A DNA stretch of 64,000 bases from Nageia nagi. Taxonomy: Eukaryota > Pinophyta. The stretch lies in the NCBI GenBank assembly GCA_050084985.1, contig JBITNC010000002.1, forward strand, positions 17,112,001-17,176,000. Reading direction: 5' to 3'. The notes beneath the pieces are model-generated. The model was not told where the DNA came from. It did no database searches and saw only the letters and a program-made list of their open reading frames with translations. The position numbers and the translations under genes were made by a program. Every line of letters begins with the position of its first letter. Positions within the stretch are counted from its first letter, which is position 1. Shown piece after piece: positions 33,991 to 44,795 of the stretch.

Positions 33991-34793
33991 TGATGACAAC
34001 TTCATCCATAGGAGGATATTTTGGTTGTATAATGTTGATTTTTTTGTACACCTTCATGGTTAGTTCACTCCATGTGAGGAACTAGTTGTACATTTTTTAA
34101 GCATATGATATACACCTTTATGGCTAATTTGCTCCATGTGAGGAACTAGTTATATATATTTTAAGCAAATGATATACAGCTTCATGGTTAGTTTTCTCTG
34201 TGTGAGGAATTAGTGGTATATTTTGGATTTTGCTAGCACTTTTTTAGTTATCAATATGTGCATGTTGGCACTGTTTGGTTATCCATATGTGAGGAACTTG
34301 TATGTGCTTATGCTCTATTTTGTTATGTTTATAAATATATATTTTTATATAGCAAGTGACCATGAGTATTGTCTTATTATCTTCATGATGAATTATAGTG
34401 CAACATTGATCAGTTTATGGATGGCATTAATTGACTCATTTATCTTATGTTGATATGAATGTTTATATGATGCATATGACTAATATTATTTATGAGTTGG
34501 TTTTAGCTTTTAGGTTTCTTATTAAGAGTGTAGGTTACCTGCTTTGAGTGGGCAGGCTCATGGAGGCTCATAATATCAACTTGTGGTTGATTTACTACTT
34601 TATACAATGAAACTAGTTATAATTAATTATTGTATTGTAAACCATTTTCTCAAATGGTATTGTAATGAGTCTCAGTCTAAGATCTTATTTATTTCTTAAT
34701 GATGTAAATGTTCTCATCTTCGATTGTATCTTTATGGATGAGAACTCTCTCTTTCTTCTCTCCACTTTAACCCAATAATACATTAAGGAGGAA
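33991..34793 (+). other. CopA 3' non-coding zone with ~67-bp repeats and polypurine tract
   Basis: About three degenerate units of roughly 65 bp lie at 34045-34240, each with TTCATGGTTAGTT..CTCC.TGTGAGGAACTAGTT. They correspond to the shorter, more numerous repeats in CopB at 44865-45225. The zone ends ATTAAGGAGGAA (34782-34793), a polypurine tract touching the LTR. Confidence 0.65.
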
Positions 34794-35365
34794 TGTTAGA
34801 ATGTATAATGCATTATTCTAAGGTCTCTTGATGTAAATTCACTTAATACTTTAAGTTATCCTAGATACCTTATATCTTAAGTATTTAGTGAATAAGGTAA
34901 TGTCAATTCACTAATACTTAAAAGTATCCCTAGATAACTTTTAAGTATTTATGAATAAAATAATGTAACTTGTTCTACATTCCATTTCATGGTCATGCCC
35001 TTTTGGTAAAATGGTGTTGCATGATATGACTTTGTACAATGGTTAAAAGAGTGATCCAAGCTAGGATTTTGGCCTATAAATAAATGGCCCTCTCTTTTAT
35101 ATTACTCACTCAAGTTTGTAGTATTATTATGCTTTAGGATTGTTAGAATAGGTAGGAAGAGTTATTGTAAGAGAGTGCAACTTGAGAATAAAGATCTTAG
35201 ATTAGTGAATGTACTCCCATGGTTGGAGGAACCACTTTACATTAGTGATAAGTTTTTGATATTAGCTATTATGTTATGCTATTATGTTGAAGTTGTGAAG
35301 AGCTTTCTTGTGATCTTGATTATAGAGGAATGTAGTCATTTAGGATTAGTTTATCTTAAAATGCA
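34794..35365 (+). repeat. CopA 3' LTR
   Basis: Begins TGTTAGAATG after the polypurine tract. Contains a TATA box TATAAATA at 35075-35082 and the conserved stretch TGTACTCCCATGGTTGGAGG (about 35211), also seen in CopB LTRs and the solo LTR with AAGGAGGGAGG. The 3' boundary is approximate. No matching 5' LTR was found upstream. Confidence 0.65.
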
Positions 35366-37239
35366 AGTTTTCCTACAAGTGGTAAAGATAGAGATAGAGT
35401 TCTCACACTCAATCCAATAAAGGGATTTATAATCATCAATCAGCATATCTCATAATGTCCAAGAGTTCTTTTATATGCATGGGTGATCATCTTCTAATAT
35501 TGCATTAAGATAATCTAATGGTGGAGATATGTGATCTGTGTGCTCATGTCAGTAATGTCTTAGATAGAAAGCCTCAGGATAAGTGAGATCATATCCGAGG
35601 ACCTATAAATGCAACATCCAAGTAGGGGTGATATTGATGTACCTTAGGATTAGTGCCATGGGTCCAAATACCCAAGAGGGAATATTTGGGATCTTGGGAT
35701 GCCCAATCCTCCAATGTAGAGGTGAATTTGTCCATAAATGCCTAACATCCAAGTGTGGGAACTATCCAACGCCTTGGGATGCCAAATTCCTCTTTTGTAG
35801 TGCTACATCCAAGCTTGGAGCTCTTCTAGATGCCTTGTAGTTTATGTTATCACATTGGGGGTGCTCCACCTCAAAGAGGAGAGCACTAATGATAAGAGGA
35901 CCATCTAAATGCTAATATTACATTCGTTAAGGTTAAAAATATGCAATGCCTCATTTAGGGAGACTAATATTACATTTACAAATATATTTACCTTAATATC
36001 ATTAATACATCAATATTGAAATTTTAGGTACTTAACTAAATACAATAAATAAATAAAAAGGACCATTGTTATATAATTAGAGCACTTAACTAAGTCTCTA
36101 AGTGGGACTTACAATATTTGGTCAAAACCTACAAAAATAGATAAAATCACACCTAAGTTAATGTTCCCATTTATCAAAGGTGAAATGGAGAAAACACCAT
36201 AAAAATAAGGACATCACACATCTTCCATCATAGATTTAAAAAAAAAAAATTACTTTGATGGTTGAATTCCTTTCAAAGGTAATTTACATTTTAGTTTTGA
36301 TTCTATTTAGTGTTTTTTTCAAGATTAAAATAGATATTGTATAAATTTTGATGAAATTTTTTATCATTTTCATTTATTGTTGTTTAGGATTATGATGTTT
36401 TTACTAATAATGGTCCTCAATGTGTTTTTAAGATCCTTGCTTGTGTTTTCTTGTTGGATAAAATATTTTATTTTACAATCATTTAATCTTAAAATTCAAG
36501 TCTAGGTAGAACTCCTTTGCCATTATCTTTTTTGAGGCACCTTTTGCCCCTTCTTGCCATTAAGTATGCAATCAAGTTATCCATATTTTAATGTTGATTT
36601 AGGTGAGATATCACCATATATCTCATCCATGATGAGCTCCTCTTTTATGAAAGTTTTAAGAAAAGCATCATATAATTCATTTATATATTAATATCTTATT
36701 TTGTTGGATGCAAATGCTTTATTGAAATATATGTTCTTGTTATGATTATGGGACATGCTTCCTTAATATCACTAGGATATTATCATGATATTACTCTTAG
36801 TATGTCTTATTAATTCATATTTGAAATTGTTGCAATGGTATATAACTTATCATGGAATGTTGATGTGCTTGAGGCACTTAAAGTTATAGATCCCAACTCA
36901 CCTTACTCATTTGTCTCTTGTTTGATATCATCATCTTCTACTTTGGACTCTTCAATACAACAATACTACCATAGGTTTGGGTATCCATAAGGTTAGCCTG
37001 ATGATTCTAGATACTCTTGGTTATTATAATAATACCTATGGTTTTTATATAAGTGTTCATAATGAGGCTATTGGAGGTCACGATATAAGCATTCAAGAAT
37101 TTAATATCTCTTGATATCTTAAAAATCATTATTTAAGTTTTTTAACTTGCTTGATAGGCATGGATTTGGAGTTGGATAGGAGTTGACATGATATTCTTTA
37201 TGGGAGTTGATTGAGAAATTTTCATTTTTCAAAGGAGGC
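35366..37239. other. No gene seen; imperfect internal repeats
   Basis: Between 35605 and 35840 the phrase ACATCCAAG..., followed about 20-30 bases later by CCTTGG or CCTTGT, occurs three times. An A-run lies at 36239-36249. No coding motif was recognised. It ends at the GAGGC target site of the gypsy element. Confidence 0.4.
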
Positions 37240-37650
37240 TATTACAATGCTACAATTATGAAAAAGGGAAATATTGTAGAAATGAAATGAATATTGACTT
37301 GAATAGGAAAATGACAACTTTTTATTGGAAAATAACAGAGCATGAACTGGTAAATAGAACATGAAATAGCATCAAAAAGTAGATAAGGATAGGATTTTAT
37401 TGAATAGTGATAGAATCATAGGCCGCTTTGAGGGGCTACCTCCTTACAACTCCAAAGGCAAAAAATAATGTTCTTTGATGCCTTTCTCCACATATTTCCA
37501 TCTATTTATATTGAACTAACCCTAACCCTAATAGTAATCCAAAATCAAGCCCTGCCCTTACAAGCACAATATTATGGTTTACAATATAGGCCAACCATTT
37601 AATAAAATACTAATACTAACACTAAAATGTTAGGATATGAGATCCTAACA
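37240..37650 (-). repeat. Gypsy 3' LTR
   Basis: On the minus strand it begins TGTTAGGATCTCATATCCTAACA, a near-terminal hairpin with 9-bp arms (37628-37650). Preceding it is the purine-rich AAGAGGGATGGCA. The plus-strand start is TATTACAATG where the partner LTR has TGTTACAATA, so the canonical CA end has mutated. Confidence 0.85.
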
Positions 37651-37689
37651 TGCCATCCCTCTTAGGATGAACTTTGTCCTAAAAGCTTG

Positions 37690-38346
37690 AAGTGTGGAAA
37701 TTGTTGCTGTAGCTGATGAAGGATTTTCTATGTTGCATCTTTTAGTGCCATGCCTTGCCATTACATAAGGACTTATGTGATGGAGCAATTATGAATATAT
37801 CATGAGAGTTGATCTAGAATTACCTCAAGTACCATTACCATTGATCCATCCTTTGCTAACTCAAGTAATTATGTCTGAACTCGAACCTTTGATCCAACCA
37901 CTTTCTTAAGGTAAGAGACATGAAACATTGGGTGAATCTTGGGAGAAGCAGGAAGCTCTAATTTGTATGCAGCTAGACCAATGTGTTGTAACACTCTGTA
38001 AGGACCATAAAACTTTGGGGCCAATTTTTGAGGGCTTTTTATTTTTAAGGATTTATAGCAATAAGGTTGCAGCCTCAAAAAGACCATGTCATCTACCTGG
38101 AACTCTCTTTCCACATGTTGCTGATTAGCTTATTGTTTCATATGGTGTTGGGCTATCTAAAGGTCATCCTTGAGCAAATGAAGAATATCATCTTGAGTAA
38201 CTAAAGTTGAGTCCACTACCTAAACTTTACTGGTACCTGTAACATACGAGGTGATTGTTGGTGGAACTTGACCATACACTATTTCATAAGGGGTCATCTT
38301 GCTGGCAGAATGATAAGATATATTATATCACCATTCAGCCAAGGGG
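37690..38346 (-). pseudogene. Gypsy integrase C-terminus and chromodomain (distal half)
   Basis: Minus-strand sequence continues the integrase directly after the CopB insertion: LAEW-x-YN, then TPYEIVYGQ. An open piece at 37869-38114 has EREFQVDDMVFLRLQPY, PKFYGPYRVLQHIG (the GPY/F module) and HPMFHVSYLKK. At 37690-37850, W-Q-G-M...D-A-T-W-K...QQQFPHFKL matches a chromodomain tail (W-x-x...E-A-T-W-E). Such domains steer integration to particular chromatin in chromoviruses. Several stops are present. Confidence 0.8.
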
Positions 38347-38776
38347 TGTTAGAATTTGTAATGAAATATTGTGAATATCTAAACTCCTTGTAAATTCAAT
38401 TAATCACTTAAAGGATATTTAGATACCTTAAGGGATTAATTAAATTCTTTATTATGTAAACCTAACCTTACCCTTGGGTTAAAAGGAGGTTAGGGAGGTG
38501 CTCTCATGCTATAAATAGAGGGCCTCTTCTCTTGTAATGGCACTTAGTTTTTGAGTAAGATTACTCTACTAGTTTGTGTAGGAGAGAAAGGAATTGTAGT
38601 AAGAGGGTGCATAGTTTGAGAATTGAGATCTAGTTGTGGATGTACTCCCAAGGAGGGAGGAACCACATTATATTGGTGTTATCTTGTGTGAATGGTGTTA
38701 TTAGCTTATAGATGTTGAATGATTGAGTTTTCTATAGTCTTGGACCTTGAGGATTAGAGTAGATCTAATTCCTTCA
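38347..38776 (+). repeat. CopB 5' LTR
   Basis: Starts TGTTAGAATTTG and ends CCTTCA. A TATA box TATAAATA is at 38510-38517, so transcription would begin roughly 30 bp downstream. Related in sequence to the solo LTR at 51174 and to the CopA LTR. Confidence 0.92.
38510..38517 (+). promoter_or_regulatory. CopB LTR TATA box
   Basis: TATAAATA within GCTATAAATAGAGGGCC. The same motif stands at the same place in the 3' LTR (45865-45872), the solo LTR (51337-51344) and the CopA LTR (35075-35082), so it is conserved across the family. Confidence 0.6.
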
Positions 38777-38778
38777 AT

Positions 38779-38790
38779 TGGTACCAGAGC
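38779..38790 (+). other. CopB primer-binding site
   Basis: TGGTACCAGAGC lies two bases after the LTR and is one base from the initiator-Met-type TGGTATCAGAGC. It is followed by three near-repeats of TTGGTGTGAAAGCT (38791-38850). Confidence 0.8.
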
Positions 38791-41662
38791 TTGGTGTGAA
38801 AGCTCTTCTTCTTGGTGTGAAAGCTTTTCTTTTTGGTGTGGAAGCTACATCTTGGTGATCCTTCATCATTCCTCATCTTACACCCCATTGGTGAGGTAAA
38901 ACTAAGAGAAGGTATAAATTTCCTCCTCCTTTGGTTACCTTATGGATTATTTCATTTTGATACTAACATTCTTTTATGATTATGTTAGTTCAACTCCTAG
39001 CAAACATTGCCTCAATAACATAATATATTATTGCTCATTTTGTTTGTTCTACTGATAATCTTTATGTTAAGTGATTGGGCAATAATACATTATGCAAAAT
39101 TTGCAATTTGTATAATAACATTTTTTTGATTAGTTGCAATATTGCTATTGTTTTCTTTTACATACCTTTTATTCTTTTGGTATTAAGAGGTATTTATATG
39201 TAAAAAAGAGAGAATTTTTTTTTCAAAGAATATTTTTGAAAGGTTTCTATACATGCTGCTTTATAAAATATACAGTCAAGTGTTTCCACATGACCTCTCA
39301 AATACACTAGCTGCATGTTTCCTCTCTAGCAGCCCATGACCCATCCTATCTGTATATTTTAAAAAAAAACTATACAAAATGGATATGCAATGCTCGAAGG
39401 ATATGCACAAGATAGATACGTTGAAGGGAGACATTTGTACCCTCTCCTTCCTCCAACGAGTTAGGTCAGGGGATCGAATCCCGTCCCTTTCAATCCCCCC
39501 TGTTACTGCTAACCGGAAGCTGAATGCACAGGCGACATGCCTCTGCTATTACTGCTACTGTTGCTAGCTTCGCTCCTTTACCGCTCGTACACAGGACACC
39601 CTGTCCTCAGCTGATCCATTCCAAAAAAAAATTTCACTGCTACGAATGTGTAAATTTCCCTGTTTATAGAATTTACTGCATATAAGTGTTTAGGATGGTA
39701 CGAAGAAAATAGCTCTTAAATAAATAACAAATAAATGAAATCCTCCTTCGCTCTTTGCAATTGAAATCATATATTAACAGAGATAAGAAATAGATGGCTA
39801 TACGACCACCTCCACCTCCACGTCCTTCACTCTTTTCCCTTGGTAGACATGTATGCAAAATGTGGAAGTGTAGGGAAGGCATGTGAATTGTTTGACAAGA
39901 TGCATGATGCAAACAGAGTTTCATGGACTGCAATGATCATAGGATATGCACAAAAGTGTTACCTTGAAAGGGCCTATGAAATTTTTTGACAAAATGCCTC
40001 ATCAAGATGCAGTCTCATTCAATGCAATGATATCAAGATATGCACAAAATGGATTTTCTGAGAAGGACCTAGAGACTTTAAGCAGAAATCTGTAATGAAG
40101 TGGAGCTATAATGGTTGCTTCTATCACAGGGCTTTACTTGATTCGTAAATCATTCTACTCTGCACTTGAAGCACCATAGCAGACAAGCCAAGAAATTATG
40201 AGGAAGTTATGCACCTTTACTCTCCCTCTGCTCCGACACTTGGTCGACCCTGCCGCCTCCACGCCCTCCACTCGCGTCGCTTGTCCTCCTTCCCTTCGTA
40301 GCCCTCTACCTACACCTCCCTATTTAAAAAAAAAAAATATTGTTTTTTTAAAAAAGTCAAACTTTGCTTATTTAAATATATATATATATATGCTTAGAAT
40401 ATTTTTAATATTTTACTTATTGTTGGTTTTTAATTTACTGAGGTGCACATGCAATTTCTAGATTAGCATTTGTTTTTAAAAAGCATCTTATTTAAAATTC
40501 TTTTAAGTAAAACAATAGGGAGAGGAATTTTTTATTATTTTTTACTTAAAACCTTTTTTTTACAAAGGTAACTTATAAAAATGCATACTTAAAAGATAAT
40601 TTTTTTTAGCATACAAGTTTTAGGGATAAAACTTTAAGTAAAAAAAGGGGGAATTTGTATAGTTTTTTTTTTTTTACTTAAAACTTTATCTAGATCTTGC
40701 ATGCTAAATTTGTAATGCATGCCTCTTAATCTTGTGTAGGAATAAAGCATGCTTAGTACTTAAAATTTTAAGTTAAATGAATGCATTTTTAATAAGATTA
40801 ATAATGCATGTTTATTACTTAACTTTTAAGTTATGGAATAATGCATGTTTAATTTTTTAAGTTATGGATTAATACTAAGTAGGACTTAGCCCTTTTAAAT
40901 TCATTAAAGTGTTGAATGAATTTATGAACTTGAGCAAGTATGCAAAATGTAAAAATGTCCTTTAGGGGTTAGTACAAAACCCATTGGACTCTTATATTTC
41001 AAGTTCTTATGGATGATGTATTTTTATTACTTTACTTTATATTTTTACATAATTGCTTTATACATGTAAAATGCAAAATATTGAAAGTAACCTCTAAAAT
41101 GAACACATCCACATGTACTTTTCCATAACATGACTTGTTTGGGGAGCCACGAGGTGAGGACAGGGCAGATTGGAGCCTTTTTAGTCCGAAGAACCAAGTG
41201 GTGGTAAATCCATCTTAATTGCCCCTAAAACCTCTGTTGGATTGGACACAACTCTATTAGGTGGATAGGCATGTGTGTAGTGATACCACATGTCCGCACG
41301 TCCATTCAGGGATTATCCTGATAACCTAGGAGGAAAACTTGAAAACTTTAAACAAGATAATTAAAATGGCCAGTCCAAGATACATCAGATCCTTGGAAAA
41401 TAGTTGGTACTTCTCCTTGAGAGAGTATATTATTGACCAAGGTGAATTGGTTGAAGACTGGTAGTACTTGGGCTCCACCTTGCGGGCATCCAGGTGAAGG
41501 CCTAATTCTATACAAGAAAACAACCTCAACTTTATCCTTCTATGGATCTTGGTTTATAAGTTTGCACATGTGGGACATGTTTACTTATCAATGTTTGATT
41601 TGTATAGATGGTAAATTGTAGAAATTTATTCATTCTTCTTACTTATTTACTTTTTTGTAGCA
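38791..41662 (+). other. CopB long untranslated leader
   Basis: About 2.9 kb between primer-binding site and gag ATG, much longer than the tens to hundreds of bases usual for copia. It holds a higher-GC block (39460-39610), a PPR fragment (39826-40100), a second pyrimidine-rich block (40215-40320), T-run-rich sequence (40500-40700) and a part shared with CopA (41220-41540). A box-B-like GGATCGAATCC lies at 39471-39481. No intact gene. Confidence 0.7.
39826..40100 (+). pseudogene. Captured PPR gene fragment inside the CopB leader
   Basis: The plus-strand frame LVDMYAKCGSVGKACELF-(D-K-M)-HDANRVSWTAMIIGYAQK continues, after a one-base shift near 39980, as FDKMPHQDAVSFNAMISRYA, then QNGFSEKD. 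These are two successive plant PPR motifs (L/S type) with textbook residues, clearly host-gene derived. No transit peptide, start or further motifs. Because it lies inside a recently inserted element with a matching 5-bp duplication, it travelled as cargo. It is sense with respect to the element. Confidence 0.8.
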
Positions 41663-42289
41663 ATGGTTGAAACCTTCATACCCAAGCATATACTTGACGG
41701 TTCCAACTTCGGCATATGGGAACCTCGTATGAAAGCTAAAAAAGGTAAGGGAAATTCAAATGTGAAAAATTTCAATCATAAAAAGAAGAACAAGCATGCT
41801 GCTACTATTGCCTACTACTCAGTGACTCAAACTATTTCAAATGATTGGATTGTTGATTCAGGATGCACTAATCACATGTGTTATGAAAAGGATAAGTTTG
41901 AAAACTTTCATAAGTATAAGAAGGATGCAGTTGTGATAGGTGATAATTCAGTCCTTAATGTTCAAGGAATAGGGAGTGTGAAGATTCATGGAAAGGTTCT
42001 TGATGATGTCTTTTATGTGCCTAAACTAAGGATGAATCTTATCTCTATAATTCAGATTACAAGGAAAGGATACTCATTTGAGTTTACCTCACACTCCTGG
42101 TGTGTTAAGAAAGGACTTTCCACCTTCATGAAAGGATCAATAAAGGATGACCTTTATATTGTGGATCAAGTTCCTTCAAAGATGTGTCTTGCAGCAAATG
42201 TTTGTTCAAAGGGTAATCTTTGGCATCAACGATTAGGGCACCTTTACCACAAGAGTATTCAAGATATGAAAAATCAAGAACTTGTGTAA
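41663..42289 (+). pseudogene. CopB truncated Gag fused to protease and pre-integrase
   Basis: A 208-codon uninterrupted frame. It opens MVETFIPKHILDGSNFGIW, the Gag N-terminus, but after about 28 residues it jumps to a Lys-rich stretch just before the protease (DWIVDSGCTNHM, intact D-S-G, at 41845-41880). The pre-integrase zinc region follows, with LWHQRLGHLYHKSIQ (42220-42264). Compared with CopA about 0.8 kb is missing, removing the capsid domain and CCHC knuckle. The fusion stays in frame and runs to TAA 42287. Such a Gag could not form particles. Confidence 0.85.
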
Positions 42290-43170
42290 GGTTTACCTAA
42301 TATTTCACCCACAATTGGTCTCTGTGAAAGGTGCATTCTAGGTAAGATGAATAGGCAAAATTTTGAAAAAGATTAGGCAACTCAGGCTACTCATCCTCTT
42401 CAGCTTGTGCATTCAGATTTGATGGGTCCATTTTAGACTAAGTCTCTAGGGGGAGCTTCTTATGTTCTGACCTTTATTGATGACTTCAGCAGGATGACAT
42501 TTGGTTATCTACTTGAGCACAAGGATCAAACTTTTGATAGGTTTGAAGACTTCAAGGCTCTTGTTGAAAATCAAACTGATTTTAAGATCAAGATGCTGAG
42601 ATCTGATAATGGGGGTGAGTATAATAGCAATGAGTTTAATGACTATTGTGTTAAACATGGGATCAAATGGTAATTCACAATCCCTTACACCCCTCAATAA
42701 AATGGAGTTGCTAAAAGGAAGAATCGAACCATTATGGAAATGGCAAGGTGCATGTTGGGTAACCTTCCTAGTTTCGTATGGGGTGAAGCTGTTCACACTG
42801 CTATTCACACCCTAAATAGGTGTCCTAATAAAGCAGTTGAAGGTAAAACTCTGTATGAAGCATGGACAGGAAAGAAACCTAACATCTCACACTTTAGGGT
42901 CTTCGATTGTGATGCATTTGCCTTCATTACCTCAGAGAAAAGAAAGAAGTTGGATAAAAGATCAGAAAAATGCATCTTTGTGGGGTATGATAATCAGCAT
43001 AAAGGTTACAGGCTCTAGTCCTCATCCCATTAAACAGTCTTTATTTCTAGGGATGTCAAGTTCAATGAACTTCCTGAGGATACAACTTCTCATGCTAAGG
43101 TGTTTGATTCAGATGATTCTTCGCCTTCACCTAACTGGTTGGATGATAATGTAGGGAAGTCACCATAAGA
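42290..43170 (+). pseudogene. CopB integrase remnant
   Basis: Core cues: HSDLMGPF (42410-42433), TFIDDFSRMTFGYL (42472-42513), RSDNGGEYNSNEF (42600-42638) and the F-T-I-P-Y-T-P-Q block before KRKNRTIMEMARCMLGN (42715-42765). The C-terminal part is FRVFDCDAFAF and KCIFVGYDN (42895-42993). The D-D-E residues appear present, but at least six in-frame stops break the frame, several where the family has Gln (for instance just before FTIP and NGVA). Confidence 0.85.
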
Positions 43171-43945
43171 GCAAAATTCTTCAGCTCAGAGAATTACAAG
43201 GAGTATGACCTTGAATAAATCTTTATTTGCCAAAATTGATAATACGAATGAGCCATCAACCTTCAAAGAAGCTTCCAAGCAAGAGTGTTGGATGGAAGCT
43301 ATGAAAGTTGAGTATGAGGTGCTCATGAAAAATGGAACTTGGGATTTGGTTCCTTATCCTAATGAGAAAAATATGATTGGAAATAAATGGATATACAAGG
43401 TCAAGTACAATTCTGATGGAGAAATTGAAAAATACAAAGCAAGGTTAGTGGCCAAAGGATTCGCTTAGAAATATGGTATTGATTATGAGGAAACCTTTGC
43501 TCCTGTGGCCAAGATGCCTACTGTCAGGATAATCCTTGCTCTTTCTACAGCTCAATGATGGAAATTTTTTCAACTTGATGTCAAGAGTGCATTTCTCAAT
43601 GGTGACTTGGATGTAGAAATCTACATGAATCAACCAGAAGGATTTATTCTAGAAGGTAAAGAGTCTTTTGTGTGTAAGCTAAAGAAGTCTTTATATAGAC
43701 TTAAGCAAGCACCTAGAGCATGGTACAAGAAAATTTCAGGATTCTTTGTAGATATTAGTTTTTCCAAGTGCTTCTTTGACTCAGATCTCTATGTACTCAA
43801 TCAAGGAAAAGACGTAGTCTTAATTCTCCTTTATGTGGATGATCTTCTCATGACTGGTAATAATATTGAAATCATCCAAGAGTGCATATCCAAACTGAAG
43901 GCAACATTTGAAATGACTGATCTAGGTCTATTGCATTACTAACTT
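43171..43945 (+). pseudogene. CopB reverse transcriptase
   Basis: Open stretches 43205-43468 and 43607-43942 contain NGTWDLVPYPNEKNMIGNKW, KARLVAKGFA, AFLNGDLDVEIYMNQPEGF, SLYRLKQAPRAWY and LLYVDDLLMTGNN. The YVDD catalytic box (43832-43843) is intact. Stops at about 43467 and 43557 separate the blocks. The RT sequence is otherwise close to consensus for plant copia, consistent with the young LTRs. Confidence 0.88.
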
Positions 43946-44795
43946 GGGATGCAAGTATACCAACATAAAGATTGTACTTATCTTAGTCAATCTAAGTATA
44001 TATCAGACATCTTGCAAAAGTTTGGAATGGAGGAGTGTAGATATGCTGCAATACCTATTTCTCTTGGAATCGTTGTATCTCTGAGCTCAGATTCTCAGTT
44101 GGCTGATGCTACAGCTTATAGGTAATTAATCAGTAGTCTTCTGTATCTGACTATCTCTCAACCTGATATTACCTTTGTAGTGAATCTGATGGCATGATTC
44201 ATGTAAAAACCATATGTTGAACAACCTCAATGCTGTTAAGCATCTTAAGGTATGTGGCAGGGATAAAGGATCTTGCTATTAAGTATTCCAAAGTGCCCTT
44301 GATTGTTCTCTCTAGGTTCTCAGATTCTATTTATGGGGAGATAGAGATGATAGAAAATCAACCTCTGCATATGTGTTCAGCATTGGTTCAGGTGCTATCT
44401 CTTGGGCTTCCAAGAAGCAACCTACTGTGACTCTTTCTACCATTGAAGCTGAATATCGAGCCATGTCTGTTGTCACCTAAGAAGCTATTTGGCTGAGGCA
44501 TATTCTAAATGAAATTGGGTATGAGCAAAATGGCCCATCTCTTATTTCTTCAGATAATCAATCGGCTATCTCTTTGGCTAAGAATCCTGTGTTCCATCAG
44601 AGAACCAAACATGTGGAAATCCAAGCCCATTTTATCAGGGAGAAGGTTCTAGATGACATAATACACTTGGAGTATTGTCCATCTACTGAAAACTACATTG
44701 ATTTATTCACCAAGCCCCTTCCTGAAGCTCAGTTCAACAAGCTTAGGGATTCTCTCGGGTTGGTGAAGTTGCCCTCGAGGGGGAGTGAAGTTTGA
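43946..44795 (+). pseudogene. CopB RNase H and C-terminus
   Basis: SQSKYISDILQKFGMEEC (43985-44038), then stops near 44121, 44195 and 44204. RNase H cues are [16 protein letters not shown]-like (44380-44425) and IEAEYRAMS (44443-44469). The final open piece 44574-44795 has KNPVFHQRTKHVEIQAHFIR, then DLFTKPLPEAQF near 44701-44736, ending at TGA 44793. This is the canonical copia Pol terminus. Confidence 0.85.

Noticed and set aside
37518-37536. AACCCTAACCCTAA as an interstitial telomere repeat
   Set aside because: Only about two units, with a 6-bp rather than the plant 7-bp period, and present in both gypsy LTRs, so it belongs to the LTR.
39471-39481. GGATCGAATCC as a tRNA gene or SINE box B
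   Set aside because: No box A upstream and no foldable cloverleaf; kept only as a note in the CopB leader.
42609-42815. Alternative-frame ORFs in the CopB integrase
   Set aside because: Overlap the recognised integrase frame and result from frame shadowing.
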